Below, one piece after another: positions 7,992-16,909 of a stretch of DNA of 24,550 bases. The stretch spans positions 1 through 24,550 of the forward strand of contig JBLHOS010000046.1 of the NCBI GenBank assembly GCA_047623825.1, given 5' to 3'. A program made the translations under genes and the position numbers. The notes under the pieces are model-generated. The model saw only the letters and a list, made by a program, of their open reading frames with translations. It had not been told where the DNA came from and did not search any database. Within the stretch, counting starts at the first letter, position 1, and each line of letters begins with the position of its first letter. Origin of the DNA: JBLHOS01 sp047623825. Its GTDB lineage: Bacteria > Pseudomonadota > Alphaproteobacteria > Rhodobacterales > Rhodobacteraceae.

Positions 7992-8019
7992 CAAAATGAA
8001 CATTTCTTTGTTCATTTTG
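7992..8019. promoter_or_regulatory. Inverted-repeat operator candidate between divergent operons
   Basis: A perfect 11-bp inverted repeat, CAAAATGAACA (7992-8002) and TGTTCATTTTG (8009-8019), is separated by six bases. TGAACA-N6-TGTTCA has the size and symmetry of a dimeric winged-helix binding site. It lies between the two divergent operons, about 55 bases upstream of the chosen regulator start, so autoregulation plus control of the transporter is plausible. It also contains an upstream in-frame ATG (7996), which supports using the later start at 8074. Confidence 0.6.
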
Positions 8020-8073
8020 GATTTCTGTGTTGTTCTTGGCGACGTTCAATATGGTTATTTAGCAAGGGTGAGC

Positions 8074-9900
8074 ATGTCAGATCAAAAGAATCCTTTCGAT
8101 GCGGTGGTCCGATCCGCACAGCGAGACGACGCAAGAATGAAAAACGTTCAAAATGATCATCTCTTAGGGAGCAAGCCGGCCGTGGCTAATAGCGCCCCCG
8201 ATGGTCATGTGGATTTTCTTCAAACCCTTGCGATGATTGAAGATATCGTAAGCGAGGTTGATGGCACACTCGAAATTTCGCATCCCAACCCGCACCTAGT
8301 TATGACCAGTCAGCTGGTGCGCAGCCATCTGGAGGGACGCACTGTAACGGCCTCGGCTTTAATCGCTATTTCTGGCGCGCCTTACGCAACTGCGCGACGC
8401 AAGCTGGTTGAACTTCAAGACGCCGGACTGATTGAGCAACGGTCCCGCACTAAGACTGGCAAGAGCTTTTCGCTCCATCCGACCGCTGAACTGATGGCGC
8501 GCTGGAGCCGGGTTGCGGACCGTGTTTGCCGCCTGACGCGTGCACATTTGGATATAGAGGTGGGCCAAACGAACGGCGCCGACTACTATTTCGGCGGCTC
8601 TTATATGGGCGGGCAATCGATCCAGCCACCGCAGGTCCTGCCACAACCGCTGACCCTGCCGGGCGGGCTGCGGATTCTGGTTCACGGTGATCCGACCTTT
8701 ATGGTCATGGAAAACCTGAAGCGTCAGTTCGAGCAGGTGATCGGCACTAAGATCAACCAGCGTGCTTTCTCGATCGACCGTCTGCATGAAGAGGTGCTGC
8801 GAAATTCGGAACGCACGGTCAGCCGATATGACATCGTGGCCGTGGATTTGCCGTGGGTGGGTGAGTTTGCCACCAAAGGTTTGTTAACACCGCTGGACGA
8901 AACGTTGGATATCAGCCGGCTTGATCCCAGTGACTTTCATACGGCGGGATGGCGCGCGGCCCATTGGGGTGGCCGTCCCTACGGTGTGCCAAGCCAGACC
9001 ACGCCTGAATTGTTGTTCTACCGTAAGGACTGGTTTGCCGAGGCCGGGCTTGAACCGCCTGCGACAACCAATGCGGTGCTTGAGGCGGCAAAGACGCTGC
9101 ACGACCCTAGGCACGGGCGTTTTGGCATTGCGTGGAATGCAGCACGCGGTACGGCACTGGGCCATACATTTTTGACGACTTGTGCCGATTTTGGGCAGCC
9201 CGTCCTCAACTTGCCACGGATCGCTGGCGGCTATGACGCTGATAGCCTTGATCGTGATGACCTGGCTCCAACAATTGATACGCCACGTGCCCTTGAGGCG
9301 GCAGAGTATCTGATGGCGCTTTTGGAATTTTCGCCACCCGATATCCTGTCGATGTCTTGGTATGAGCGTGTGCGACCCTATGCGGCTGGCAAGATTGCAA
9401 TGGCATATGGGTACACTTTGTTGGCGCCATATTTTGAGTTGGACACAAGCTCTCCGGCGCACAATCAGACCGGATATTTGCCGCACCCACCGGGTCCGTC
9501 GGGGCGCGCGATCGCGCCGGTTGGTGGGTATGTTCTGTGTATTCCTGCCAACCTTCCAGTTGAGCGGCGCAAGCAAGCCGGTGAGGCGCTGATCGCGTTC
9601 ACCTCACCCGAAGCTCAAAAGCTATACATTCAGAACGGCAGCCGCACTTCACCGCGGTATTCGGTTGGGGCAGACCCTGATGTGCGCCGACTTTCGCCGA
9701 TCTTTGAGGCGGTTGACGCCATGTCCTGGCGCGACGAACTACAATTCTGGCCGCGCCCACCGATCCCTGAAATCTCTGAAATCATTTCGATCTGTGGGCA
9801 GGAAATTCACGACATGTTGCGGGGTGTTGTGACGCCTCGCGATGCACTTAAGCGGGCCCAAGCCCGCGCTGAACGAGCAATGCAAAATTATACGACTTAG
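8074..9900 (+). CDS. Winged-helix regulator fused to a family-1 ABC solute-binding domain
   Basis: A 608-residue protein with an uncommon fusion. Residues about 73-140 look like a MarR-type winged helix: LVRSHLEGRTVTASALIAIS, YATARRKLVELQDAGLIEQR, then a basic wing RTKTGKSFSLHPTA. Residues about 198-605 match extracellular solute-binding protein family 1 (MalE/UgpB-like): YGVPSQTTPELLFYRKDW, FAEAGLEPP, GKIAMAYGYTLLAPY, GGYVLCIPANLP and AFTSPEAQKLYI. There is no signal peptide or membrane segment, so the binding domain should be cytoplasmic and act as a ligand sensor. I chose the ATG at 8074 (GGGTG upstream); the frame opens at 7996, but that start lies inside the operator-like repeat. It leads the plus-strand operon, 11 nt before an SDR gene, and probably controls both divergent operons. 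Confidence 0.8.
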   Translation: MSDQKNPFDAVVRSAQRDDARMKNVQNDHLLGSKPAVANSAPDGHVDFLQTLAMIEDIVSEVDGTLEISHPNPHLVMTSQLVRSHLEGRTVTASALIAISGAPYATARRKLVELQDAGLIEQRSRTKTGKSFSLHPTAELMARWSRVADRVCRLTRAHLDIEVGQTNGADYYFGGSYMGGQSIQPPQVLPQPLTLPGGLRILVHGDPTFMVMENLKRQFEQVIGTKINQRAFSIDRLHEEVLRNSERTVSRYDIVAVDLPWVGEFATKGLLTPLDETLDISRLDPSDFHTAGWRAAHWGGRPYGVPSQTTPELLFYRKDWFAEAGLEPPATTNAVLEAAKTLHDPRHGRFGIAWNAARGTALGHTFLTTCADFGQPVLNLPRIAGGYDADSLDRDDLAPTIDTPRALEAAEYLMALLEFSPPDILSMSWYERVRPYAAGKIAMAYGYTLLAPYFELDTSSPAHNQTGYLPHPPGPSGRAIAPVGGYVLCIPANLPVERRKQAGEALIAFTSPEAQKLYIQNGSRTSPRYSVGADPDVRRLSPIFEAVDAMSWRDELQFWPRPPIPEISEIISICGQEIHDMLRGVVTPRDALKRAQARAERAMQNYTT

Positions 9901-9911
9901 AGGAGGAAACG

Positions 9912-10718
9912 ATGGATCCCAATCGCTTGACGGGAAAAAATATTCTGATCACCGGTGCGGGACGCGGCATGGGTGCTGCTAACGCTGTGCATTTCGCTGA
10001 GCAGGGTGCCAATGTGTGTCTGGGTGACATCGATCTGGATGCAGCCCAAGATATAGCCAACACGATCAATGCTGCTGGCAACGGCAAGGCGATTGCAGTC
10101 AAAATGGATGTGACTAAGCGCGAAGACAATGCCGCCGCTGTGGCCGCGACCGTTGATGCATTTGGCATGATCAATATCGGCCTGTTTAACGCTGGCCTGA
10201 ACAAACCCCGGTTCTTCATGGATATCGACGAAGACAATTGGGACATGATCATGAACGTGAACACCAAAGCAATGTGGCTGGGCATGCAAGAGACTGCGCG
10301 CCAGATGATTGCCCAGGGTCCGCAGGAAAAACCGTATAAGATCATCAATGTGGGCTCGATCGCCTCACGTAAGCCGCTGGTCGATGTTACGGTTTATTGC
10401 ACGTCGAAATATGGCTGCCTTGCGCTGACACATTGCGGTGCCATCGGCTTAGCCGAGCACAACATCACCGTGAATGGATATGCGCCGGGCGTGGTGGTGA
10501 CGCCGCTTTGGGACCAGCTCGACAAAGACCTCGTCGAAATCGGGTTCAAGGACCACGAAGGACAGGCCTACGAGGACATCGTGCGCGACGCCCTACAGAT
10601 CAAACGCGTGTCCTACCCTGACGATATCAAGGGAACTGCCGCGTTCCTCGCCAGCAACGACAGCGATTACATGACTGGTCAGATGATCCACATCGATGGC
10701 GGTTGGTGCATCCAATAG
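9912..10718 (+). CDS. SDR-family dehydrogenase, second paralogue
   Basis: A 268-residue short-chain dehydrogenase with cofactor motif TGAGRGMG (residues 14-21), FNAG (92-95, replacing the usual NNAG), catalytic S149, Y162 and K166 (YCTSK), and a C-terminal SDYMTGQMIHIDGG. AGGAGG lies five bases before the ATG. It shares layout and several segments with the SDR at 6018-6815 (SDYMTGQ, TPLW..LDKDL versus TEMW..VDRDL), so the two are probably successive or stereospecific dehydrogenases of one pathway. It differs in the MWLGMQETARQM helix region and in a short insert (GPQEKPYK) before the catalytic serine strand. It follows the regulator by 11 nt in the same operon. Substrate unknown. Confidence 0.87.
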   Translation: MDPNRLTGKNILITGAGRGMGAANAVHFAEQGANVCLGDIDLDAAQDIANTINAAGNGKAIAVKMDVTKREDNAAAVAATVDAFGMINIGLFNAGLNKPRFFMDIDEDNWDMIMNVNTKAMWLGMQETARQMIAQGPQEKPYKIINVGSIASRKPLVDVTVYCTSKYGCLALTHCGAIGLAEHNITVNGYAPGVVVTPLWDQLDKDLVEIGFKDHEGQAYEDIVRDALQIKRVSYPDDIKGTAAFLASNDSDYMTGQMIHIDGGWCIQ

Positions 10719-10780
10719 CACCCACCTGCCTGATTTAAACACGAATGGGACGGCAACGGTGCCACCCGAAGGAGTTCGAT

Positions 10781-12079
10781 ATGTCACGCGCATTGATGCC
10801 CAACCTGTTGACCCCGCAGGATCTTGAAACCAATTGGAAATGGGAAGGTCGCATTCCCGCATGGGGGCACACTTCGGTCGATTTTGAGCGTCGGATCGAT
10901 CATGACCGGCTGCGCCGATACCGGTTGGCCCGGACGCGCCAATCCTTGCAGGCGTCCGATGCGGGGACCTTGCTGCTATTTGACATCAACAACATCCGCT
11001 ACGTCTCATCGACCAAGATCGGCGAATGGGAACGCGACAAGATGTGCCGTTTCTGCCTGCTGACCGGCGACGATGCCCCCTATGTCTGGGATTTCGGGTC
11101 TGCGGCCATGCACCACAAGAAATTCTCTGACTGGTTGGTGCCTGAGCATTGCCGCGCCGGCGTGGTTGGCATGCGCGGGACGATCCCACCGGAATTCGGC
11201 CTGATGCAGAAATATGCCAAGGAGATCGCAGGCCTGATCCGCGATGCAGGTATGGGCGACATGCCAGTTGGCGTTGATTATGCGGAAACGTCAATGTTCC
11301 ACGCCTTGCAAGCCGAAGGGCTAAATGTGGTCGACGGCCAGCAAATCATGCTGGCAGCGCGTGAGATCAAAAACTGGGATGAGATCCAGCTGTTGACGCA
11401 GGCGGCCGCGATGGTCGATGGCGTCTATCATATGATCTACGAAGAGCTGAAACCCGGCATCCGAGAATGCGATATCGTCGCGATGTCCAATAAAATGCTC
11501 TATGAAATGGGTTCAGACGACGTCGAGGCGATCAACGCAATTTCTGGTGAGCGCTGCAATCCGCATCCGCACAACTTTACTGATCGATATTTCCGTCCCG
11601 GCGATCAGGCGTTCTTTGACATCCTGCAAAGCTATCAAGGCTACCGAACCTGCTATTACCGGACCTTCAACATTGGCCGCTCAACGCCGTCGCAAAACGA
11701 CGCCTATGTGAAAGCCCGCGAATGGATCGATGCCTCGATTGCGATGATTAAGCCAGGCGTGTCCACCGATAAGGTTGCCGAAGTTTGGCCCAAAGCAGAG
11801 GAGTTTGGTTTCCCGGACGAAGACTCCGCCTTCGGTCTGCAGTTTGGGCACGGGTTGGGATTGGCGCTGCATGAGCGGCCGATCATTTCGCGTGCGGTCT
11901 CGTTGGATCATCCGATGGAGATCAAGACCGGTATGGTATTTGCGCTCGAAACTTATTGCCCCGCCACTGATGGATATTCGGCAGCTCGGATCGAGGAAGA
12001 AGTCGTGGTCACCGACACTGGCTGCGAAGTTATCTCGCTGTTCCCGGCCGAGGAACTGCCGATTGCAAACCGCTATTGA
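10781..12079 (+). CDS. M24-fold (aminopeptidase P/creatinase-like) protein with altered metal site
   Basis: A 432-residue protein with the creatinase-type N-terminal domain (TLLLFDINNIRYVSS at about 63-77) followed by an M24 'pita-bread' domain. Of the usual five metal ligands I see D280 (AFFDIL), H357 (FGHG), E390 (FALET) and E405 (RIEEE). The second aspartate, normally in GY-x-(S/T)-D-x-(T/x)-R-T, is replaced by C291 in GYRTCYYRTF. H364 in LALHE is kept. Creatinase, and as I recall ectoine hydrolase DoeA/EutD, use this fold without metals, so a metal-independent C-N hydrolase is possible; DMSP lyase DddP is another M24-fold relative. The start at 10781 has AAGGAG six bases upstream. It lies between the SDR and E1 alpha, so it should act in the same pathway. 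Confidence 0.75.
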   Translation: MSRALMPNLLTPQDLETNWKWEGRIPAWGHTSVDFERRIDHDRLRRYRLARTRQSLQASDAGTLLLFDINNIRYVSSTKIGEWERDKMCRFCLLTGDDAPYVWDFGSAAMHHKKFSDWLVPEHCRAGVVGMRGTIPPEFGLMQKYAKEIAGLIRDAGMGDMPVGVDYAETSMFHALQAEGLNVVDGQQIMLAAREIKNWDEIQLLTQAAAMVDGVYHMIYEELKPGIRECDIVAMSNKMLYEMGSDDVEAINAISGERCNPHPHNFTDRYFRPGDQAFFDILQSYQGYRTCYYRTFNIGRSTPSQNDAYVKAREWIDASIAMIKPGVSTDKVAEVWPKAEEFGFPDEDSAFGLQFGHGLGLALHERPIISRAVSLDHPMEIKTGMVFALETYCPATDGYSAARIEEEVVVTDTGCEVISLFPAEELPIANRY

Positions 12080-12088
12080 ACCAAAACT

Positions 12089-12111
12089 GCCCGGCGGGGT
12101 TTCCGCCGGGC
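12089..12111 (+). other. GC-rich stem-loop between the M24 and E1 alpha genes
   Basis: GCCCGGCGG (12089-12097) pairs perfectly with CCGCCGGGC (12103-12111) around the loop GGTTT. It lies ten bases past the M24 stop. No U-run follows, and the next gene starts 25 bases later on the same strand, so it is more likely a message-processing or attenuating hairpin than a strong terminator. Confidence 0.6.
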
Positions 12112-12136
12112 CCGCCGCCCAAAGGACATTGTGCCC

Positions 12137-13141
12137 ATGAGCCCCGTTGCAAAACCCAAATCCAATGCTGAGGACTATCTGCGCATGTATCGTCAGATGG
12201 TTCGTATCCGGACGTTTGAGGATAACGCAAATCAGCTGTATTTATCCGCCAAAATGCCTGGCCTTACCCACATGTATTCGGGCCAAGAGGCTGTCGCCGT
12301 CGGGATCTGTGAGGCGCTGGAGGTCACTGACAAGATCACCTCAACCCACCGCGGTCACGGGCATTGCGTCGCCAAAGGCGCGAACTTCCAAGAGATGTTC
12401 TGTGAACTTTTGGGTAAGGAGGAGGGCTATTGCCGGGGCAAGGGCGGCTCTATGCATATCGCCGATCAGTCGAATGGAAATCTAGGCGCAAATGCCATTG
12501 TCGGCGGCTCGATGGGTATCGCAACCGGCGCTGCCTTTACCGCGAAACTGCTGGGCAAAGATGACGTGACGGTCTGCTTTTTTGGTGACGGTGCGACGGC
12601 GCAAGGGCTGTGGTACGAAGTTATGAACATGGCAGCCCTCTGGCATCTTCCGGTCATTTATGCCTGCGAAAACAATGGCTATTCAGAATACACAAAGACG
12701 GATGAAATTGCCGCTGGGTCGATCACGGCACGGGCTGAGGCGTTCGGTATCGAGGCGCATCAGGTCGACGGACAAGACGTGCTGGCGGTCAACGATTTGA
12801 CCGTCAAACTGGTTGCGCGTTGTCGCAAGGGTGAGGGGCCGTTCTTTATCGAACTGAAGACTTACCGCTATCACGGCCACCATGTTGGCGACATCAACAG
12901 AGAGTACTACCGCACCAAAGACGAAGAGCAGGGTTGGAAGCAGGAAAAAGATCCGATCACGTTGTTCTCTGCCTATCTGACCAAAGAGGGTCTGGCGACC
13001 ACCGAAGAGTTAAACGCGATACAGGCCGAGATCTCAAAAGATGCCTCAGAGGCCGTAGAATACGCCCTGAATGCCAAATATCCCGACGTGGACGAAGTTG
13101 ACATGCACGTCTTCAAAGACATCGAACACGCAACGGCCTAA
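12137..13141 (+). CDS. Thiamine-diphosphate dehydrogenase E1 alpha subunit (acetoin/2-oxoacid type)
   Basis: A 334-residue E1 alpha subunit. The thiamine-diphosphate motif starts at GDG (150-152) and ends 27-28 residues later with NN (179-180). Other family marks are THRGHGHCVAKG (70-81), CRGKGGSMHIAD (99-110) and the phosphorylation-loop-like TYRYHGHHVGD (242-252). Length and sequence fit the AcoA/PdhA group of alpha2-beta2 enzymes. Such E1 enzymes decarboxylate a 2-oxo acid or cleave acetoin and pass the acyl group to lipoyl-E2. A GTG at 12131 is an alternative start; AAAGGA (12121-12126) lies 4 bases from the GTG and 10 from the ATG. The partner E1 beta follows after 11 nt. Acetoin versus pyruvate-like substrate is not decided by sequence alone. 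Confidence 0.9.
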   Translation: MSPVAKPKSNAEDYLRMYRQMVRIRTFEDNANQLYLSAKMPGLTHMYSGQEAVAVGICEALEVTDKITSTHRGHGHCVAKGANFQEMFCELLGKEEGYCRGKGGSMHIADQSNGNLGANAIVGGSMGIATGAAFTAKLLGKDDVTVCFFGDGATAQGLWYEVMNMAALWHLPVIYACENNGYSEYTKTDEIAAGSITARAEAFGIEAHQVDGQDVLAVNDLTVKLVARCRKGEGPFFIELKTYRYHGHHVGDINREYYRTKDEEQGWKQEKDPITLFSAYLTKEGLATTEELNAIQAEISKDASEAVEYALNAKYPDVDEVDMHVFKDIEHATA

Positions 13142-13152
13142 GGAGAACGAAA

Positions 13153-14148
13153 ATGCGCGAAATCACACTTTCCCAAGCCGTCAACGAAGCAATCGCCGAA
13201 GAAATGCGTCGTGACCCAACCGTATTCGTTATCGGAGAGGACGTGGCCGAGGCGGGCACACCGTTTAAGGTTCTGAGCGGTCTGGTCGAGGAATTCGGGA
13301 CTACCCGCGTTGTCGATACCCCTATTTCTGAGCCCGGCTTTATGGGGATCGCCGTGGGCGCTGCCATGACTGGCACCCGCCCGATTGTGGACCTGATGTT
13401 TGGTGATTTTCTGTTTTTGGTAATGGATCAGCTTTGCAATCAGGCGGCCAAAACCCATTATATGTCCGGCGGTAAGTTAAGTGTTCCGCTGGTTTTGCGC
13501 ACCAACCTTGGGGCAACCCGGCGGTCGGCGGCCCAACACTCCCAATCTTTGCACGCGCTTGTAGCCCACATTCCGGGCCTGAAAGTGGCGCTACCGTCAT
13601 CCGCGTATGAGGCCAAGGGCCTGATGAAAACCGCCATCCGCGATAACAACCCGGTGGTCATTTTCGAAGACAAGCTGATGTATCAAGAAAAGGCCCCCGT
13701 CCCTGAGGGTGAATTTCTGATCCCGTTCGGTGTTGCAAACGTCAAACGCGAAGGTACGGACATCACTTTGATCGGCACGTCATCAATGGTGCAGGTCTGC
13801 GAGGCCGCCGCCGATATATTGGCCCTTGAGGGGATCTCGGCAGAGGTTGTCGATCCGCGCACGATTGTGCCGCTGGATGAGGTCACGTTGCTGGCCTCTG
13901 CGCGTAAAACCAGCCGTGTGATCGTCGTGGATGAAGGTCATCAAAGCTATGGTGTGACTGCTGAAATCGCCTCACGGATCAACGAAAAGGCATTTTATCA
14001 CCTTGATGCTCCGGTCTTGCGAATGGGGGCAATGGATGTGCCGATCCCGTTTTCGCCCGCGCTTGAGGATGTCACGGTTCCCACACCTGAAGGTGTCGCC
14101 GCTATGGCCCGTAAGCTTTGCGCCGGGGAGATGATCCATGCCGCTTGA
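13153..14148 (+). CDS. Thiamine-diphosphate dehydrogenase E1 beta subunit (acetoin/2-oxoacid type)
   Basis: A 331-residue E1 beta subunit, the normal length. It has VIGEDVAEAGTPFKV (about 26-40), RVVDTPISEPGF with the thiamine-contacting E60, the FGDFLFLVMDQ segment, and the AAQHSQSLHALVAHIPGLKV block (about 126-145) typical of AcoB/PdhB. AAGGAG lies 7 bases before the ATG. It pairs with the E1 alpha encoded just before it to make an alpha2-beta2 enzyme in the cytoplasm. Its 3' end overlaps the next gene by 11 nt (14138-14148), so translation of E2 is probably coupled to it. No unusual residue changes noted. Confidence 0.92.
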   Translation: MREITLSQAVNEAIAEEMRRDPTVFVIGEDVAEAGTPFKVLSGLVEEFGTTRVVDTPISEPGFMGIAVGAAMTGTRPIVDLMFGDFLFLVMDQLCNQAAKTHYMSGGKLSVPLVLRTNLGATRRSAAQHSQSLHALVAHIPGLKVALPSSAYEAKGLMKTAIRDNNPVVIFEDKLMYQEKAPVPEGEFLIPFGVANVKREGTDITLIGTSSMVQVCEAAADILALEGISAEVVDPRTIVPLDEVTLLASARKTSRVIVVDEGHQSYGVTAEIASRINEKAFYHLDAPVLRMGAMDVPIPFSPALEDVTVPTPEGVAAMARKLCAGEMIHAA

Positions 14149-15427
14149 GGTGATCATGCCGGCACTTGGTATGGCACAGGAAACTGGTCTTATCGTCAGC
14201 TGGCAAAAGTCGCCCGGCGACGCGGTGGCCCAAGGTGATGTGTTGTTTGAGGTGGAAACCGACAAGGCCACAATGGAGGTCGAGGCGCAGGGTGCTGGTT
14301 TTTTGACCCATGTAACGGCGCAAGCCGGGACTGACGTCCCAGTGGGCAACGTCATCGCCATGATATCGGAAACCGCGGACGCCACGGGCCCGGCCCCGAC
14401 AACCGCAACCATAACTGCAACCACAGTCACAACCGCCGATGCGGCGTTGCCTGAGGGCCACGTTGTTATCATGCCGGTCCTTGGCATGGCGCAAGACACT
14501 GGGTTGCTGGTTGGCTGGACCAAACAACCGGGCGATGAAGTGCGCGCGGATGACGTTCTTTTTGAGGTTGAAACCGACAAAAGTACGATGGAGGTGAGTG
14601 CCGGTTCTGACGGCTTTGTCGCCGCCCTGTTGGCTGTTGCCGGTGAGGAGATCCCGGTTGGCCAGACCATTGCAATCATCACACTCAGCAAGCCCAATGA
14701 AACCATAAGTCGCAGCGCAGGTGCCGCACCTGCGTCAACGCCGCCAACGGACCAAGTGGCCGTGGCGAACCATCCGCCTGTGGCGGCGGCACTGTCTTCC
14801 CCGCAGCCCGTCGCCACCGCAGTCTACGATGGTGGCCGCATCCTCGCGTCACCTAAGGCCCGGCGGTTGGCGCTGGAACAGGGATTAGACCTATCTAAAT
14901 TAGTCGCGGCTGGACATACGCAACCGTTCCACGCCAAAGACCTTGATGTGCTTAAGGCGTTGCCGAAAGCTGCGCCCATGGGCGGCATCATGGCCGCGCG
15001 CCACCTGACGGCGGATACACAGAAAGACGGCTTTGCTGATTTCGCTGTCTGGGCTGCGGACACTGCTGACTTGCATGACCAAAGTGCGCTGTTGGCTGGG
15101 TTCGTTGCCGCAAGTCTGGGGCGGCTTGCGGTTGTTGCTGTTGAGCGCTTCGGCCAATGCCAAAACTATACCTCTGACGGATCGTTGGGCACGACCGGGC
15201 CGACAGACGCCAACCCAGAGTTTCGCCTGCGTGATGTGCGGTTCTCAGCCATCAGTGCGGTTCGTATGGGCGCCGAAGATCTGCCGGTCCTGACCTTAAC
15301 GCGTGCAGGGGGGGGGCTGAGCATCACACTGGAATGCGCGGCCGATCAGATGTCGGCCCCTGCGGCCATCACTCTTCTTTCCAATTTTGCAGCCCGGCTG
15401 GAGCAACCGCTCCGCCATCTGCTTTGA
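14138..15427 (+). CDS. E2-like protein: two lipoyl domains, subunit-binding domain, degenerate acyltransferase end
   Basis: A 429-residue protein. It has two tandem biotinyl/lipoyl domains with lipoylation lysines K43 (ETDKATME) and K148 (ETDKSTME), an Ala/Thr/Pro-rich linker, a peripheral-subunit-binding domain (SPKARRLALEQGLDLSKL, about 238-255), then about 150 residues that only faintly recall the E2 catalytic fold. Its last segment (LSITLECAADQMSAPAAITL) sits where active E2 proteins have the DHRxxDG/NG motif, and no catalytic histidine is present. It can therefore carry acyl groups and dock E1 or E3 but probably cannot transfer to CoA. A separate catalytic E2 lies at 16910-17785. GGGGAG precedes the ATG by 7 bases. 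It recalls E3-binding-protein-like E2 relatives, but is bacterial and split. Confidence 0.85.
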   Translation: MPLEVIMPALGMAQETGLIVSWQKSPGDAVAQGDVLFEVETDKATMEVEAQGAGFLTHVTAQAGTDVPVGNVIAMISETADATGPAPTTATITATTVTTADAALPEGHVVIMPVLGMAQDTGLLVGWTKQPGDEVRADDVLFEVETDKSTMEVSAGSDGFVAALLAVAGEEIPVGQTIAIITLSKPNETISRSAGAAPASTPPTDQVAVANHPPVAAALSSPQPVATAVYDGGRILASPKARRLALEQGLDLSKLVAAGHTQPFHAKDLDVLKALPKAAPMGGIMAARHLTADTQKDGFADFAVWAADTADLHDQSALLAGFVAASLGRLAVVAVERFGQCQNYTSDGSLGTTGPTDANPEFRLRDVRFSAISAVRMGAEDLPVLTLTRAGGGLSITLECAADQMSAPAAITLLSNFAARLEQPLRHLL

Positions 15428-15443
15428 CCCGGAGACAACAGCC

Positions 15444-16901
<1,458 letters not shown>

Positions 16902-16909
16902 GGTCCCAT

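Noticed and set aside
7996..8073. Upstream in-frame start at 7996 for the fusion regulator
   Set aside because: It lies inside the operator-like inverted repeat, lacks a ribosome site, and would add an unrelated hydrophobic stretch.
8884..9576. Minus-strand open frame of 230 codons inside the fusion regulator
   Set aside because: Composition is Arg/Pro/Cys-rich without domain motifs, and the plus strand encodes a clear solute-binding domain over the same bases.
10781..12079. Calling the M24 protein the DMSP lyase DddP or ectoine hydrolase DoeA
   Set aside because: It shares the fold, but the DddP D-x-D metal pair is absent, and the gene partners of ectoine degradation (deacetylase, diaminobutyrate transaminase) are not here.
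13972..14817. Long minus-strand open frame of 281 codons across the lipoyl domains
   Set aside because: It is the shadow of the Ala/Thr-rich lipoyl and linker coding sequence on the plus strand, with low-complexity content and no recognisable domain.
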